This document shows, piece by piece, positions 47,301 to 56,479 of a stretch of DNA of 64,000 bases (positions within the stretch are counted from its first letter, which is position 1; each line of letters opens with the position of its first letter). The notes under the pieces are model-generated. The model was not told the origin of the DNA. It ran no database searches and worked only from the letters and a program-made list of their open reading frames with translations. A program made the translations under genes and the position numbers. The DNA comes from an uncultured Prevotellaceae bacterium (GTDB lineage Bacteria; Bacteroidota; Bacteroidia; Bacteroidales; Bacteroidaceae): contig CACWOS010000006.1 of assembly GCA_902762565.1 (NCBI GenBank), positions 16,373 to 80,372 on the forward strand. The letters run 5' to 3'.

Positions 47301-49720
47301 AACTGGCACCGATCTACCGCAACCTGTTCATGGGTGACAACGACAGTAACGGCGCACAGCAGGAAATCATCCTGCCGGCTATCTATGATGGCAACACGCG
47401 TACCGACTATGGTGGCACTACTTTCCTCGTGGCCAGCTCATTTACGAATGGTGAAGGTGACAATGGGACGACACAGGTTTGGGCAGGAAACGTAAGCAAG
47501 CCGGACTTCGTCAATAAGTTCTTCACCCAAACGGCCGACATCCCTTATGCAAGTCCGGAGCAGACGGCATCAGCCGCCGGCGACGACCGCGCCCTGTTCT
47601 ACGGCATCAACCACAGTTATGAACTGAGAAATGGTGACAGCTTCAGCGATGGCTTCCCCTATCAGAAATTCACCAACGTGCGCAGCAACGGTACCAGTCC
47701 TGTCTCATCGAAGTTCGCCGATACCGACTTTCCACTGATGCGCCTCGGAGAAGCCTACCTGATAGCTGCCGAAGCTGACGCCCGACTCAACGGTTCTGCT
47801 ACGAGCATGCAGGGTACGCAGTATATCAATATGCTGCGCAATCGCGCCAATGCCACCACCTCCACCGCTGGCTACTCTCTCAGCGACATCTGCGACGAGT
47901 GGAGCCGAGAGATGGGCTACGAGGCCGTGCGACGCACCACCCTTATTCGCTTCGGACGCTTTGGCGGGCAGACAGACTATTCCTGGGCATGGAAGGGTGG
48001 CTCATACGACGGAACAGCCTTTGATGCCGGGATGAACACCTACCCGATTCCTGCTGTCGAAGTCGGTAGCACTCCAGAGCCGTATGTAGTACTGACTGAC
48101 AGTAATACCGTGATGACGTTCTACTATGATGGCCAGAAGGCTACACGCGGAGGAATTGACATTAATAATACTTTTATTGGTAGCTCTTCCACTTCACCTT
48201 ACGGCACTGCCACGATAGCGGTATTCGATGCATCGTTCGATGCCTACAGACCATATCGCACTGCCTTCTGGTTCCAAAATTGTGCTTCTCTGACCACCAT
48301 TACAGGCATCGAGTATCTCCATACTGAAGATGTGACAAGCACGGAAGGGATGTTCTATGGTTGTTCCTCTCTGTCAAGCCTTGACTTGAGTGGTTTCAAT
48401 ACCGCCAATGTGACGAACATGAGTTGGATGTTCTATGGCTGTTCCGGCCTGACGAGTCTTGATTTGAGTCACTTCGACACGCAGAACGTGACGAACATGG
48501 GTTTTATGTTCTGTGGATGTTCCAGCTTGACGAGCCTTGACGTAAGCGGATTCAAGACGGACAATGTGACGAAAATGGGGAGTATGTTCTTTGACTGTTC
48601 CGGCCTGACTAGTCTTGACGTGAGCAGCTTCAACACGGAAAAGGTGACGGAAATGTGGCAAATGTTCAGTGACTGTTCCGGTCTGACTAGTCTTGACGTG
48701 TGCAACTTCAACACGGAAAAGGTGACGGTAATGTTTGGCATGTTCCGTGGCTGTTCTGGCTTGACGAGTCTTGACTTGAGCAACTTCAATACGACAAACG
48801 TGACGGACATGAGCTATGTGTTCTATGGCTGTTCAGCCTTGACGACCATCTATGTAGGAGAAGGGTGGAGCACGGAAAAGGTTACTGACAGTTTTAGCAT
48901 GTTCACCAACTGTACCACCCTCGTTGGTGGCATGGGTACGGTGTATGATGCTAACCACACTGACACTGCCTACGCTCACATCGACGGTGGTACCTCGAAT
49001 CCTGGCTACTTGACGCTGAAGCTGGCTATGGGTGATGCCAATGGTGATGGCAACATCAATATTGCGGATGCTGTGGCAACCGTGACCAATATCTTGGGAC
49101 AGCCCACAGAGGCAGCCTTCTATAAGTATGCGGCTGATATGAATACTGACCAGGTGATTGATATCTTCGACGTGACGTTGATTGTCAATGCTGCGTTCGA
49201 TGCAGCATCGCCTGCTCCAGCTATGACCCGCGGTAGCGCTAGCAACATCATGATGGAGCATATCAGCATGACAGCTGATGCGGATTATATCTATCTGGGT
49301 ATTGACCAGCCGGAACGCTTCACTGCTACACAGTTCGACGTGACGCTGCCAGAGGGAATGGAACTGGTTGACGCAAGACTGGCATCGGCCACGACCGACC
49401 ACCAGTTGTCATTCGTGAAGCGAGGCAACAACGAGTATCGTGTCATCGGCCTGTCGATGAGCAACACTACATTCCGCTCGATGAACGGTCAGCTGATAAA
49501 GCTGGAGGTGTCTGGCAGTGCTGTTGACAGCGACGTGAAGATGAGCAACGTGCTCTTCGTGACGCCGACGGCCACGGTAATGACGTCTATCGACAAGTGT
49601 CTGAACACAGCGAAGGCAGCTGATGACAGCCTCTACGACCTGAAGGGACAGAGACTGAGCAAGCAACAGCTTGGTAAGGGAATATACATTATGAACCACA
49701 AGAAAGTGATTATTAAATAA
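44324..49720 (+). CDS. BspA-type repeat protein with embedded SusD-like domain, dockerin-like repeat and T9SS tail
   Basis: 1798 residues. Signal peptide ends LWAQ. Three blocks of BspA/DUF285 leucine-rich repeats (SLDVSSFNTANVTNM-MFxGC) fill about 25-760; each opens with a FYYDxQK motif and closes with YAHIDGG-NPGY. Residues about 764-1247 are a SusD/RagB-like domain (FLRALQYYYLMDHFGNVP, VYTGTARW). A fourth repeat block (about 1250-1565), a dockerin-like pair (DANGDGNINIADAV, about 1568-1628), a cohesin-like sandwich (about 1645-1745) and the tail YDLKGQRL...KGIYIMNHKK follow. Likely T9SS-exported surface adhesin with glycan binding. No lipobox. It overlaps the next gene by one base. Confidence 0.85.
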   Translation: MNKILSTLFLILSVLMSANLWAQEPYIVLDSGDKLTMTYYYDANKSSHTSGYVVDFENRMSDNVYTNNRDYVEEIYIDSTFVNYPLTTANALFSNFTALTAIYGLGNLNTSNVEDMYAMFAVCTKLTSLDVSGLNTANVKYMGSMFEECTSLTTLDLSNFNTANVTKMSYMFYHCSSLMTIYVSSLWSTANVTSTNGATLFTACNNLVGGAGTTYDEEHQNVDYAHIDGGPDNPGYLTSSGETPNVVAPEAYAVLSGDNTTLTFYYDDQKVARNGMDIGPFAYLEHGFGESQRPWHDVRESITDVVFDSSMANDTTLISTGWWFYGCTNLKRTSGWQYLPTANIVDMWGMFENCSSLSSNPVEGGPDFSAFNTASLKRTCYLFHGCTSMTSIDLSTFNTANVTETEGMFKDCAALTTIYVGSGWTMTNVSGNWEDDMFSGSTSLVGGAGTTYDASNIGVSYAHIDGGPDNPGYLTSNGDTPYVVASEAYAVLSDDDVVLSQSATNITYGKKLTFYYDNQKSARNGMSVDFTDSMLREWNSSSSMITSVVFDSSFANDTTLTSTAWWFYNLGNLTTVTGIENLKTNNVTNMHMMFNGCSKLTSLDVSSFKTDNVVGMYGMFSECTGLTSLDLSSFNTASATDMGSMFSGCNSLTSLDVSSFNTANVTNMAAMFMNCTGLTTLDLSSFNTAKVENMDNMFCQNSLTTIYVDGTKWSTAAVASSTSMFYMCPNLVGGKGTTYDSNHVDASYAHIDGGMANPGYFTAKGGLADPLLARLYDNLALTTTDGNADGGNNDLSGSIDAAQTSLVRAMWNLQELPTDESYCVWMDAGIPALNTNTWSDSTQTQSMRGLYARLYHGIILANNYLANQHDGDMGKQAEARFLRALQYYYLMDHFGNVPLLTDTIDRQPLPVWEATPSDIELLTREEMFSYIENELQESLNSLPATNSYGRATATAARLLLARLYLNSEVYTGTARWQEARSYAESVINGGTFQLAPIYRNLFMGDNDSNGAQQEIILPAIYDGNTRTDYGGTTFLVASSFTNGEGDNGTTQVWAGNVSKPDFVNKFFTQTADIPYASPEQTASAAGDDRALFYGINHSYELRNGDSFSDGFPYQKFTNVRSNGTSPVSSKFADTDFPLMRLGEAYLIAAEADARLNGSATSMQGTQYINMLRNRANATTSTAGYSLSDICDEWSREMGYEAVRRTTLIRFGRFGGQTDYSWAWKGGSYDGTAFDAGMNTYPIPAVEVGSTPEPYVVLTDSNTVMTFYYDGQKATRGGIDINNTFIGSSSTSPYGTATIAVFDASFDAYRPYRTAFWFQNCASLTTITGIEYLHTEDVTSTEGMFYGCSSLSSLDLSGFNTANVTNMSWMFYGCSGLTSLDLSHFDTQNVTNMGFMFCGCSSLTSLDVSGFKTDNVTKMGSMFFDCSGLTSLDVSSFNTEKVTEMWQMFSDCSGLTSLDVCNFNTEKVTVMFGMFRGCSGLTSLDLSNFNTTNVTDMSYVFYGCSALTTIYVGEGWSTEKVTDSFSMFTNCTTLVGGMGTVYDANHTDTAYAHIDGGTSNPGYLTLKLAMGDANGDGNINIADAVATVTNILGQPTEAAFYKYAADMNTDQVIDIFDVTLIVNAAFDAASPAPAMTRGSASNIMMEHISMTADADYIYLGIDQPERFTATQFDVTLPEGMELVDARLASATTDHQLSFVKRGNNEYRVIGLSMSNTTFRSMNGQLIKLEVSGSAVDSDVKMSNVLFVTPTATVMTSIDKCLNTAKAADDSLYDLKGQRLSKQQLGKGIYIMNHKKVIIK

Positions 49721-52700
49721 TGACAGCTATGCAGAAAAGAGTTATGTTTATTGCCATCTTACTATTGGCAATCTGTAATAAGATAGTGGCTGCTGGCGGT
49801 ACAGATCTGATCAGCATCAGCGATTTCAGCCTGTATTCCGGTGGTACGAAGGAGGTCAGCGTTGTGATGACCAACACGGATAACTATGTCGGCTTCCAGT
49901 TCGACCTGGTTCTGCCGGAAGGCATCACCGTCGATTCGTTAAGTGCCAGTGAACGTATCCCTCAGGGTACGTCACTGCAGATGGCACAGCAGACTGACGG
50001 CAGCTATCGTTTCATAGCTTATGCCCAGAACCGTCTGCCGATAACAGGTAACGACGGCGCCATCATGACCCTGACCCTCAAGGCCAGTGAAAGCGTGGTG
50101 CCCAATAGCTATACGGGCTATCTACGCGATGTCAAGATGTCAACAGTCGACGGTGGCGGTGTCGTCATAGTAGATCAACTGCCGTTTACCATCACTGTGA
50201 AAGGTGATGAGCCCTACACAGTGCTTAGTGACAACAACACTGTGCTAACCTTCTACTATGACAAGAAGAAGGACGAGCTTGGAGGGACAATTCTTGGAAC
50301 TATCAAATCTGGTACATTGATGGACCGTTCGTGGAATGATGCCCGTGAGACTATAACCACGGTTTCATTTGATGCTTCGATGGCTGGATATACAGTGCTT
50401 AATAGTACGGCTTGGTGGTTTACTTATCTGTCAAAGCTCACAACGATAAACGGCTTGGAGAACCTGAAGACAGATAATGTGACAGACATGACAGCCATGT
50501 TCGAAGGGTGCTCGTCTTTAGAAACAATTGATTTAAGTAGTTTTAATACGGCTAATGTCACTTCTCTCAATGCATTGTTTAGTGGCTGTACGTCACTGCA
50601 AAGTGTCACTTTGGGCACCATGAATACGGAGAAGGTTACGGATATGAGAGCCTTGTTCTACAATTGTCCGTTACTGACGACAATTGACTTGAGCAGTTTT
50701 GTCACTCCTTTGTTGACATCAATTGGTGGCATGTTTTATGGTTGTACAGAATTGCGCACCATCATGGTTGGCAATGGTTGGATTATTACAAACATAGGTG
50801 GTAACCAGGGCGATAAGGATGAGGTTTTTGCTGATTGTACTTCTCTTGTTGGTGGTATGGGTACTTCTTACGATGCTAATCATGTAGATTATACCTATGC
50901 CCACATCGACGGAGGCGCCTCGAATCCTGGCTATTTGACCGATATCAATGCACCAAATAGCTATACGGTGACACTTGACGTTTCGGATGGTGGTGCCGTG
51001 ACCGTTAATCATGAGTTTGAGGATGAGAATGGTAAGATGACGTTTACTGTTGCTCCTGGCGATTCGTTGGACTTCATCATCATTCCGCAGGACGGCTTCC
51101 AATTGACCAGCGTGATGGTTGACACCCTCAATGTCACTAACGACGTAAGGAAAATAGAGGGTTCTGAGTCATTGATCTACACATTGCAGAAGATATATCA
51201 AAATCACAATGTGCATGTATCGTTCACCGAGCTTGGACATGTGGCTATGCCAACCATAATTTCATGGAGTGGTGATACGTTGAGAGCTGTTTCTGCTACA
51301 GAAGGTGCTATAGTTAACTGTATCTTACGTCAGACCAGCGACGGACCTGTGGCACAGTGGTCTGGTGGTCCTGACCCGCAGTTGATGCTTCCTATTGAGA
51401 GTGACTTGTTTGTCGAGTTGTTTGCCACTAAGGAAGGCTTGTTGACCTCTGATACGCTGAAGTTCTATTATCCCTATACAGCGTGGCACCAGCTGGCCGA
51501 TGCCATCAACGATGCCAATACAGTACTGGCCGCTGCAGCCAATAACGATAATGTGACGGATGCAGCCCGTAATACTTTGGGCAACTTGATTGAGGCAGCC
51601 CAGCAGTCCTATGCAGCCCGTACCGAGACGGAGAGTGCTGTTAAGGCTCGCACCGACGAACTAGTTGCTCAGACAGCAATCGTCCGTCAGCTGGTGGAGG
51701 CCGTGAATGAGCCATACGCTGTGCTCAGTGAGAATAATACCGTGTTGACCTTCTATTACGATAAGAAGAAGGCAGAGCGCAATGGTATGGGCGTCGGACC
51801 GTTTAGTGTCGGGTTTGACGATGAACGTCAGCAGGCCGTTGTCAATTCTGACTGGTTCGAACAGAGAAACAGCATTGTAGCGGCTGAAATCGACTCTTCG
51901 TTTGCCAAGTATAACTCACTGACCAGTACCGGCTTCTGGTTCTATGAATGTAAGAACATGAAAACCATCTCAGGTATCCAATATCTGAATACGGAGAACG
52001 TAACGGACATGGGTGACATGTTCAACTATTGCGAGAGCCTGTTAAGTGTAGACATGAGTGGCTTCAATACCTCCAATGTATTGAATATGCGTGGTATGTT
52101 TGGTAGCTGTTATAGTCTGACGAGTATTGACCTAACCAATTTCAATACCGCCAAAGTGCAAAACATGGCTAATATGTTCTCTGGTTGCGAAAAGTTGACA
52201 ACTCTTGACGTTGGTAGCTTCAATACCGCCGAGGTTAGGAATATAAGCGCCATGTTCTCCGGCTGCTCCAACCTAACGACCATTTATGCTGGCAGCGAAT
52301 GGTATCTCAATGTCAATGTGGACTTCGATGGGAACTGGGTATTCTTAGGCTGTACCAACCTTGTCGGTGGAGCAGGAACTGTTTATGATGCTGACCATAT
52401 TGACTATACCTATGCCCACATCGATGGCGGCACCTCTAATCCTGGCTACTTCACTCGCAGTGGCGACGATCCTTGGGTTGAGCCGACCCAACAGGTGGCA
52501 ACTCCAACATTCTCATGGAACGAGGATTTGTTGACGATCAGTTCTGAAACGGAGGGCGCAACCATCACTTATAAGTTGGAGGAAGGCTACTACTTGGTAG
52601 GTGGAAATGGTGACTGGGGTAATTATAAGAATCAAAAGATGTCGCAGAGTTCTGAGGAGTTTATCTACACCTATGTGCTTCAGGGCTTCGGCACCGACCT

Positions 52701-55461
52701 CTGGTTCGCATTCGGCGACGTTGCTGCTCTCAACGCCATTGATAATGGTAACTGGAATCAGTTGTTTGGCGCTACCAATGATGGCAGTGAACTGAGTGGA
52801 ACATACGACCGTCGCTATAACTTAGGTGGCGACCATTCGTTCCATGTTGACGGCATGGCGCCCTACTACAGGTTTACAATCAATACTCTGGATAAGACCT
52901 ACTTGATAGAACCATTGGACAGCGTTCCTGAATTCAGTGCAAGTGCTGAGAATGTATATACCTATACTGATCCCGTAGAGATAAAGCGTGATGTCTATAT
53001 AACGGCTGTTGCTAAGAAGGAAGGCATGAAAGACTCTGAAGTTGCAAACCTCGACTATCCTTATACGGCTTGGCAGGATTTGCGCGATGCGGAGAGTAAG
53101 GCTCAGTCTGTCATATATGAATATGCGGGCAATGAAAAAGTGCCTCAGAATATGTTGGATGCACTGAAAAGCTTATCGGATGAAGCTGACCGTATGTATG
53201 TTGCGCGTACCGCAGAACGTACAGATATAGAAGATATGGCAGCAAGGCTTCGAAGTATGTGTGAGGAAATCAAACAGATGGCTGCGCCGGGCATCAATAT
53301 CTATGTGGCTGCTAGCGAAGCACCGTATTTGTATGCGTATGACGCAGACAATGTGTTTCTGAATGGTGACTACTTCCCAGGAAACGTGATGAGCAAAAAG
53401 GTTACGGTTAACGGTGAGGAGTTCTGGACAACGAAGATTAATCATACGGGTCCATTCAATATTAATCTTGTTGATTCAGGATACTATCGTACAAGAGAAA
53501 TCTATGTCATCTCTGACCGTTACTTCATCTACAAGGGCAAGGACGAATATACCGATGTCACTATGAAGTACTTCAACGCTCCAGAGATTACCATCAGCAG
53601 TATTGCATTGCCAGGCAATCATAACAACTGGGATCGTACGAAGACCTTTACTGAGGTGGAGCCAGGCAAGAAGTACACGATGGATGTCGACCTGACTGAT
53701 GTCGCTATCGACGATAGTCTGTTTACGTTCAAGTTGTATGCAAATGCTTGTGCTTGGCTGGGCATTACGTCAGTAACGCTTGAAGCACCGTCGTATGTTC
53801 GCATCATTGGTGATCCAGCCCTTAGTGCTGATGCCCGCAATTTCTATTTAGACCTGAACGAGGCTCCCACAAGGAAGTTTACTTTCGAGGCTACTTGGAG
53901 TGGCGGTTACCAGATGGAGGAAGGCTGGACGCTGAAGATAACGGAAGCAACACCGACCGAACAGGTGGAGACACCGTCCTTCTCATGGCTTAATGACGAA
54001 CTGAGCATCAGTACAAAAACTGAAGGTGCCAACATCTATTATCAGTTGTCGGATACGGATGTAAATGGCGATGAAGTCGTCAATGATGCCGACTACGCCC
54101 TGTACAGCACGGCCCTGACCATCCAGCGCGACGTCATTATCCGCGCCTATGCCGAGAAACGGGGTATGCTGACATCAGACACGCTGGTGCTTGAATACCC
54201 GTATAGGGCCTGGATGGATTTGAAGGATATGTTTAATATAGCTCGTTCTATGTTTAGTTCGGCCGAGAATACTAATAAGGTACCTGAGGATTTGCTGAGT
54301 GAAATGTTAAGGCAGTCCTATATTGCCGAGGATATGTTCAAGGAGCGTATGGCTGGAAGAGGAGATATAGAGGACCAGGCTAGCATTCTGCACCATTTGA
54401 TAAATGAAGTCAATTCATGGTTACAGGTCGTGGCATCTTTTGAGAATGGTCTTCTTACCGTTCAGAAAGCAACCACATTGGCCGAGGCACTTAACAAGTG
54501 TGATGCCAACAAGGTGAACGAGAGTATTACCACTATCGTATGGGCAAGTCGCCAAAAGTTGACCGACAGTGATATGCAGGCCATCAACAATCCTAACGTG
54601 CTGATATATGTGACCGATGAAAGTATGACTTCTGTCACTAAGAATGTCGTTGTGGGTAATGACTCCATAGGCTTTACGGCAAAGAACATTGTCCTGACGG
54701 ATGTGACGAATGGCAATGGCGACTTCAAGTGTACGCAAGCCTTTACTGCTGAGCGCATCAGCTATACACGGGAGTTCAAACAGCAGACGCAGGTGGATGT
54801 TTGTCGCGGATGGGAGACCATAGCACTGCCATTCGCCGTACAGACTGTCACTCACGAGCGTAATGGCGTGATTGCTCCGTTCGGCAACTCTGCATCGGGC
54901 AAACACTTCTGGTTGCGCCAGCTGACCCAGAGCGGTCTGCAGCCGGCTACAACGATTGAGGCTAACATGCCTTACCTCATCTCGATGCCAAACAATACGG
55001 ACCTCTATGCTGCTGACTTCAACCAGGGTGGTCGCGTGACGTTTACGGCCGAGAATACTGCCGTGCCTGTTACGACACAGCATGTGACGGCTTTGGCAGA
55101 CTCTACCATCCTGTTCGTTCCCACCACGATGCAAGTGGGACGCTCGTCGGATGTCTGGGCACTGAATGTGGGCCAGGTTCGTGGCGCAAATCTGGAGGGT
55201 AGCGTCTTTGAACGCGACTTCCGTGAGGTTCGTCCGTTCGAAGCCTATACCGTACACCGTAGCAACACGCCTGCTCCGCGCTTCGTTCCTATCAACGACA
55301 TCAATGGTGGCAACTTGACGGGTATCAGCGGCGCTTCGCTAGTGAATAGTGAAAAAGTGAATAATGAAAAGTGGTACGACTTGAATGGTCGTCAGTTGCA
55401 GCAGAAGCCGACGAAGGGTGGGGTATATATCTTGAATGGCAAGAAGGTAGTACTCCGTTGA
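49720..55461 (+). CDS. Giant BspA-type surface protein with cohesin-like and starch-binding-like modules
   Basis: 1913 residues; the start overlaps the previous stop (TAATG). M4 (49729) begins a tidier signal peptide. Order: cohesin-like sandwich (about 27-165), BspA/DUF285 block (165-410), a Listeria-Bacteroides-like sandwich (415-510), chitobiase-type strand pair plus helical bundle (512-660), second BspA block (660-920), second strand pair with an inserted SusE/F-like module (YYLVGGNGDWGNYKN, about 940-1070) and helical bundle (to 1188), a CBM26-like module (INIYVAASEAPYLYAYD) and neighbour (1189-1410), third strand pair and bundle (1417-1568), a C-terminal domain shared with the 56479 protein, and the tail YDLNGRQL...GGVYILNGKK. 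Surface glycan contact is inferred. Confidence 0.82.
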   Translation: MTAMQKRVMFIAILLLAICNKIVAAGGTDLISISDFSLYSGGTKEVSVVMTNTDNYVGFQFDLVLPEGITVDSLSASERIPQGTSLQMAQQTDGSYRFIAYAQNRLPITGNDGAIMTLTLKASESVVPNSYTGYLRDVKMSTVDGGGVVIVDQLPFTITVKGDEPYTVLSDNNTVLTFYYDKKKDELGGTILGTIKSGTLMDRSWNDARETITTVSFDASMAGYTVLNSTAWWFTYLSKLTTINGLENLKTDNVTDMTAMFEGCSSLETIDLSSFNTANVTSLNALFSGCTSLQSVTLGTMNTEKVTDMRALFYNCPLLTTIDLSSFVTPLLTSIGGMFYGCTELRTIMVGNGWIITNIGGNQGDKDEVFADCTSLVGGMGTSYDANHVDYTYAHIDGGASNPGYLTDINAPNSYTVTLDVSDGGAVTVNHEFEDENGKMTFTVAPGDSLDFIIIPQDGFQLTSVMVDTLNVTNDVRKIEGSESLIYTLQKIYQNHNVHVSFTELGHVAMPTIISWSGDTLRAVSATEGAIVNCILRQTSDGPVAQWSGGPDPQLMLPIESDLFVELFATKEGLLTSDTLKFYYPYTAWHQLADAINDANTVLAAAANNDNVTDAARNTLGNLIEAAQQSYAARTETESAVKARTDELVAQTAIVRQLVEAVNEPYAVLSENNTVLTFYYDKKKAERNGMGVGPFSVGFDDERQQAVVNSDWFEQRNSIVAAEIDSSFAKYNSLTSTGFWFYECKNMKTISGIQYLNTENVTDMGDMFNYCESLLSVDMSGFNTSNVLNMRGMFGSCYSLTSIDLTNFNTAKVQNMANMFSGCEKLTTLDVGSFNTAEVRNISAMFSGCSNLTTIYAGSEWYLNVNVDFDGNWVFLGCTNLVGGAGTVYDADHIDYTYAHIDGGTSNPGYFTRSGDDPWVEPTQQVATPTFSWNEDLLTISSETEGATITYKLEEGYYLVGGNGDWGNYKNQKMSQSSEEFIYTYVLQGFGTDLWFAFGDVAALNAIDNGNWNQLFGATNDGSELSGTYDRRYNLGGDHSFHVDGMAPYYRFTINTLDKTYLIEPLDSVPEFSASAENVYTYTDPVEIKRDVYITAVAKKEGMKDSEVANLDYPYTAWQDLRDAESKAQSVIYEYAGNEKVPQNMLDALKSLSDEADRMYVARTAERTDIEDMAARLRSMCEEIKQMAAPGINIYVAASEAPYLYAYDADNVFLNGDYFPGNVMSKKVTVNGEEFWTTKINHTGPFNINLVDSGYYRTREIYVISDRYFIYKGKDEYTDVTMKYFNAPEITISSIALPGNHNNWDRTKTFTEVEPGKKYTMDVDLTDVAIDDSLFTFKLYANACAWLGITSVTLEAPSYVRIIGDPALSADARNFYLDLNEAPTRKFTFEATWSGGYQMEEGWTLKITEATPTEQVETPSFSWLNDELSISTKTEGANIYYQLSDTDVNGDEVVNDADYALYSTALTIQRDVIIRAYAEKRGMLTSDTLVLEYPYRAWMDLKDMFNIARSMFSSAENTNKVPEDLLSEMLRQSYIAEDMFKERMAGRGDIEDQASILHHLINEVNSWLQVVASFENGLLTVQKATTLAEALNKCDANKVNESITTIVWASRQKLTDSDMQAINNPNVLIYVTDESMTSVTKNVVVGNDSIGFTAKNIVLTDVTNGNGDFKCTQAFTAERISYTREFKQQTQVDVCRGWETIALPFAVQTVTHERNGVIAPFGNSASGKHFWLRQLTQSGLQPATTIEANMPYLISMPNNTDLYAADFNQGGRVTFTAENTAVPVTTQHVTALADSTILFVPTTMQVGRSSDVWALNVGQVRGANLEGSVFERDFREVRPFEAYTVHRSNTPAPRFVPINDINGGNLTGISGASLVNSEKVNNEKWYDLNGRQLQQKPTKGGVYILNGKKVVLR

Positions 55462-55501
55462 AAATAGACATATAACAATAATAACTTAAAATAAAAATAA
55501 G

Positions 55502-56479
55502 ATGAAAAAACTACTGATTTTATCAGCCATGTGCATGGCAATGACTGCACAGGCAACAGTCTTGAGAGTAAGTAACGTCACTAACAGCGGTGCTCCGTAC
55601 AGTAACATCCCTGCAGCTATTGAGGCTGCTGTCGATGGAGATACCATCATGGTGGATGGTTCACCCGATAAATATTCGGAAACGACAGGTACGACTGGTA
55701 GCCTGAATATTAACGTACGAATTGTACTGATGGGTCCTGGCTATCTGCTGACACAGAATGGCGTGCAGTCGAACGGCGACCTAACGGCAGAGATTAGTAA
55801 AAATATTAAAATCTCCGAAGGCGCTGCAGGTACTATCATTCAGGGTGTTAGCCTAACAGGCACAGAAATTGATATTCAGGTTCCGAATGTGGTGATTACA
55901 CGCTGTAAGGTTGACGCTTCTTTGTATATAAGTTCTAATGCTACAAATTGCGTGCTCCATCAGAATCTTTTTACAGATTATGTTGGACGCAGTAACTATA
56001 ACAATTATGTAGCTTACAATGCTCAGGTTACTAACAATATCTTTACGCGTGTAAACAATTCCAGTTATGGAACTCTAAGAGCATTCAATGAGTCGACTAT
56101 TGCTTATAATACATTTACTAAAAAGAATACAAGTAGTACTTCTAATGCAGTCCAGCTCGCTCAAATGTCGGGCTGTACTATCGAACACAATGTCTTCTTC
56201 GGTCCAGAGTTGACTCTCGCTAACAACACGCTGCTTGACAATTACTGGGGGGATGGCGATAGTCCTTATCAGGAGTTAACCACCGATCTGGAGGTGAAGA
56301 ATGCAGACTTGGGTGAACAGAAAGATGCCATGGCTGGCAAAGGTGCCTTCAATGGCGACGACCCCTACGTGATTTCCGGTATTCCTGCTGGTCCGGTCAT
56401 TCAGGACATCACCGTACCCGCTACGGTAGAGCAGGGTGGCACACTGAACGTAACGATTAAACTTGGCATCCAGAAATAA
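55502..56479 (+). CDS. Secreted parallel beta-helix protein
   Basis: 325 residues. Signal peptide MKKLLILSAMCMAMTAQA. IPAAIEAAVDGDTIMVDG is the usual opening of pectate-lyase-like right-handed helices, followed by coils such as NVVITRCKVDAS, NCVLHQNLF, AQVTNNIFTR and STIAYNTFTK. No catalytic site is obvious. It has no full T9SS tail, and its end (TVPATVEQGGTLNVTIKLGIQ) resembles the start of a cut-off Ig-like domain. It sits 40 bases after one BspA gene and overlaps the next by one base (TAATG), so it belongs to the same operon. Confidence 0.78.
   Translation: MKKLLILSAMCMAMTAQATVLRVSNVTNSGAPYSNIPAAIEAAVDGDTIMVDGSPDKYSETTGTTGSLNINVRIVLMGPGYLLTQNGVQSNGDLTAEISKNIKISEGAAGTIIQGVSLTGTEIDIQVPNVVITRCKVDASLYISSNATNCVLHQNLFTDYVGRSNYNNYVAYNAQVTNNIFTRVNNSSYGTLRAFNESTIAYNTFTKKNTSSTSNAVQLAQMSGCTIEHNVFFGPELTLANNTLLDNYWGDGDSPYQELTTDLEVKNADLGEQKDAMAGKGAFNGDDPYVISGIPAGPVIQDITVPATVEQGGTLNVTIKLGIQK

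Noticed and set aside
54421-55257. 278-residue antisense frame under the giant surface gene
   Set aside because: Antisense shadow of a clear coding sequence; no promoter, signal or known motif. The same holds for other long antisense frames, for example 1458-1997, 10545-11162 and 58474-59307.
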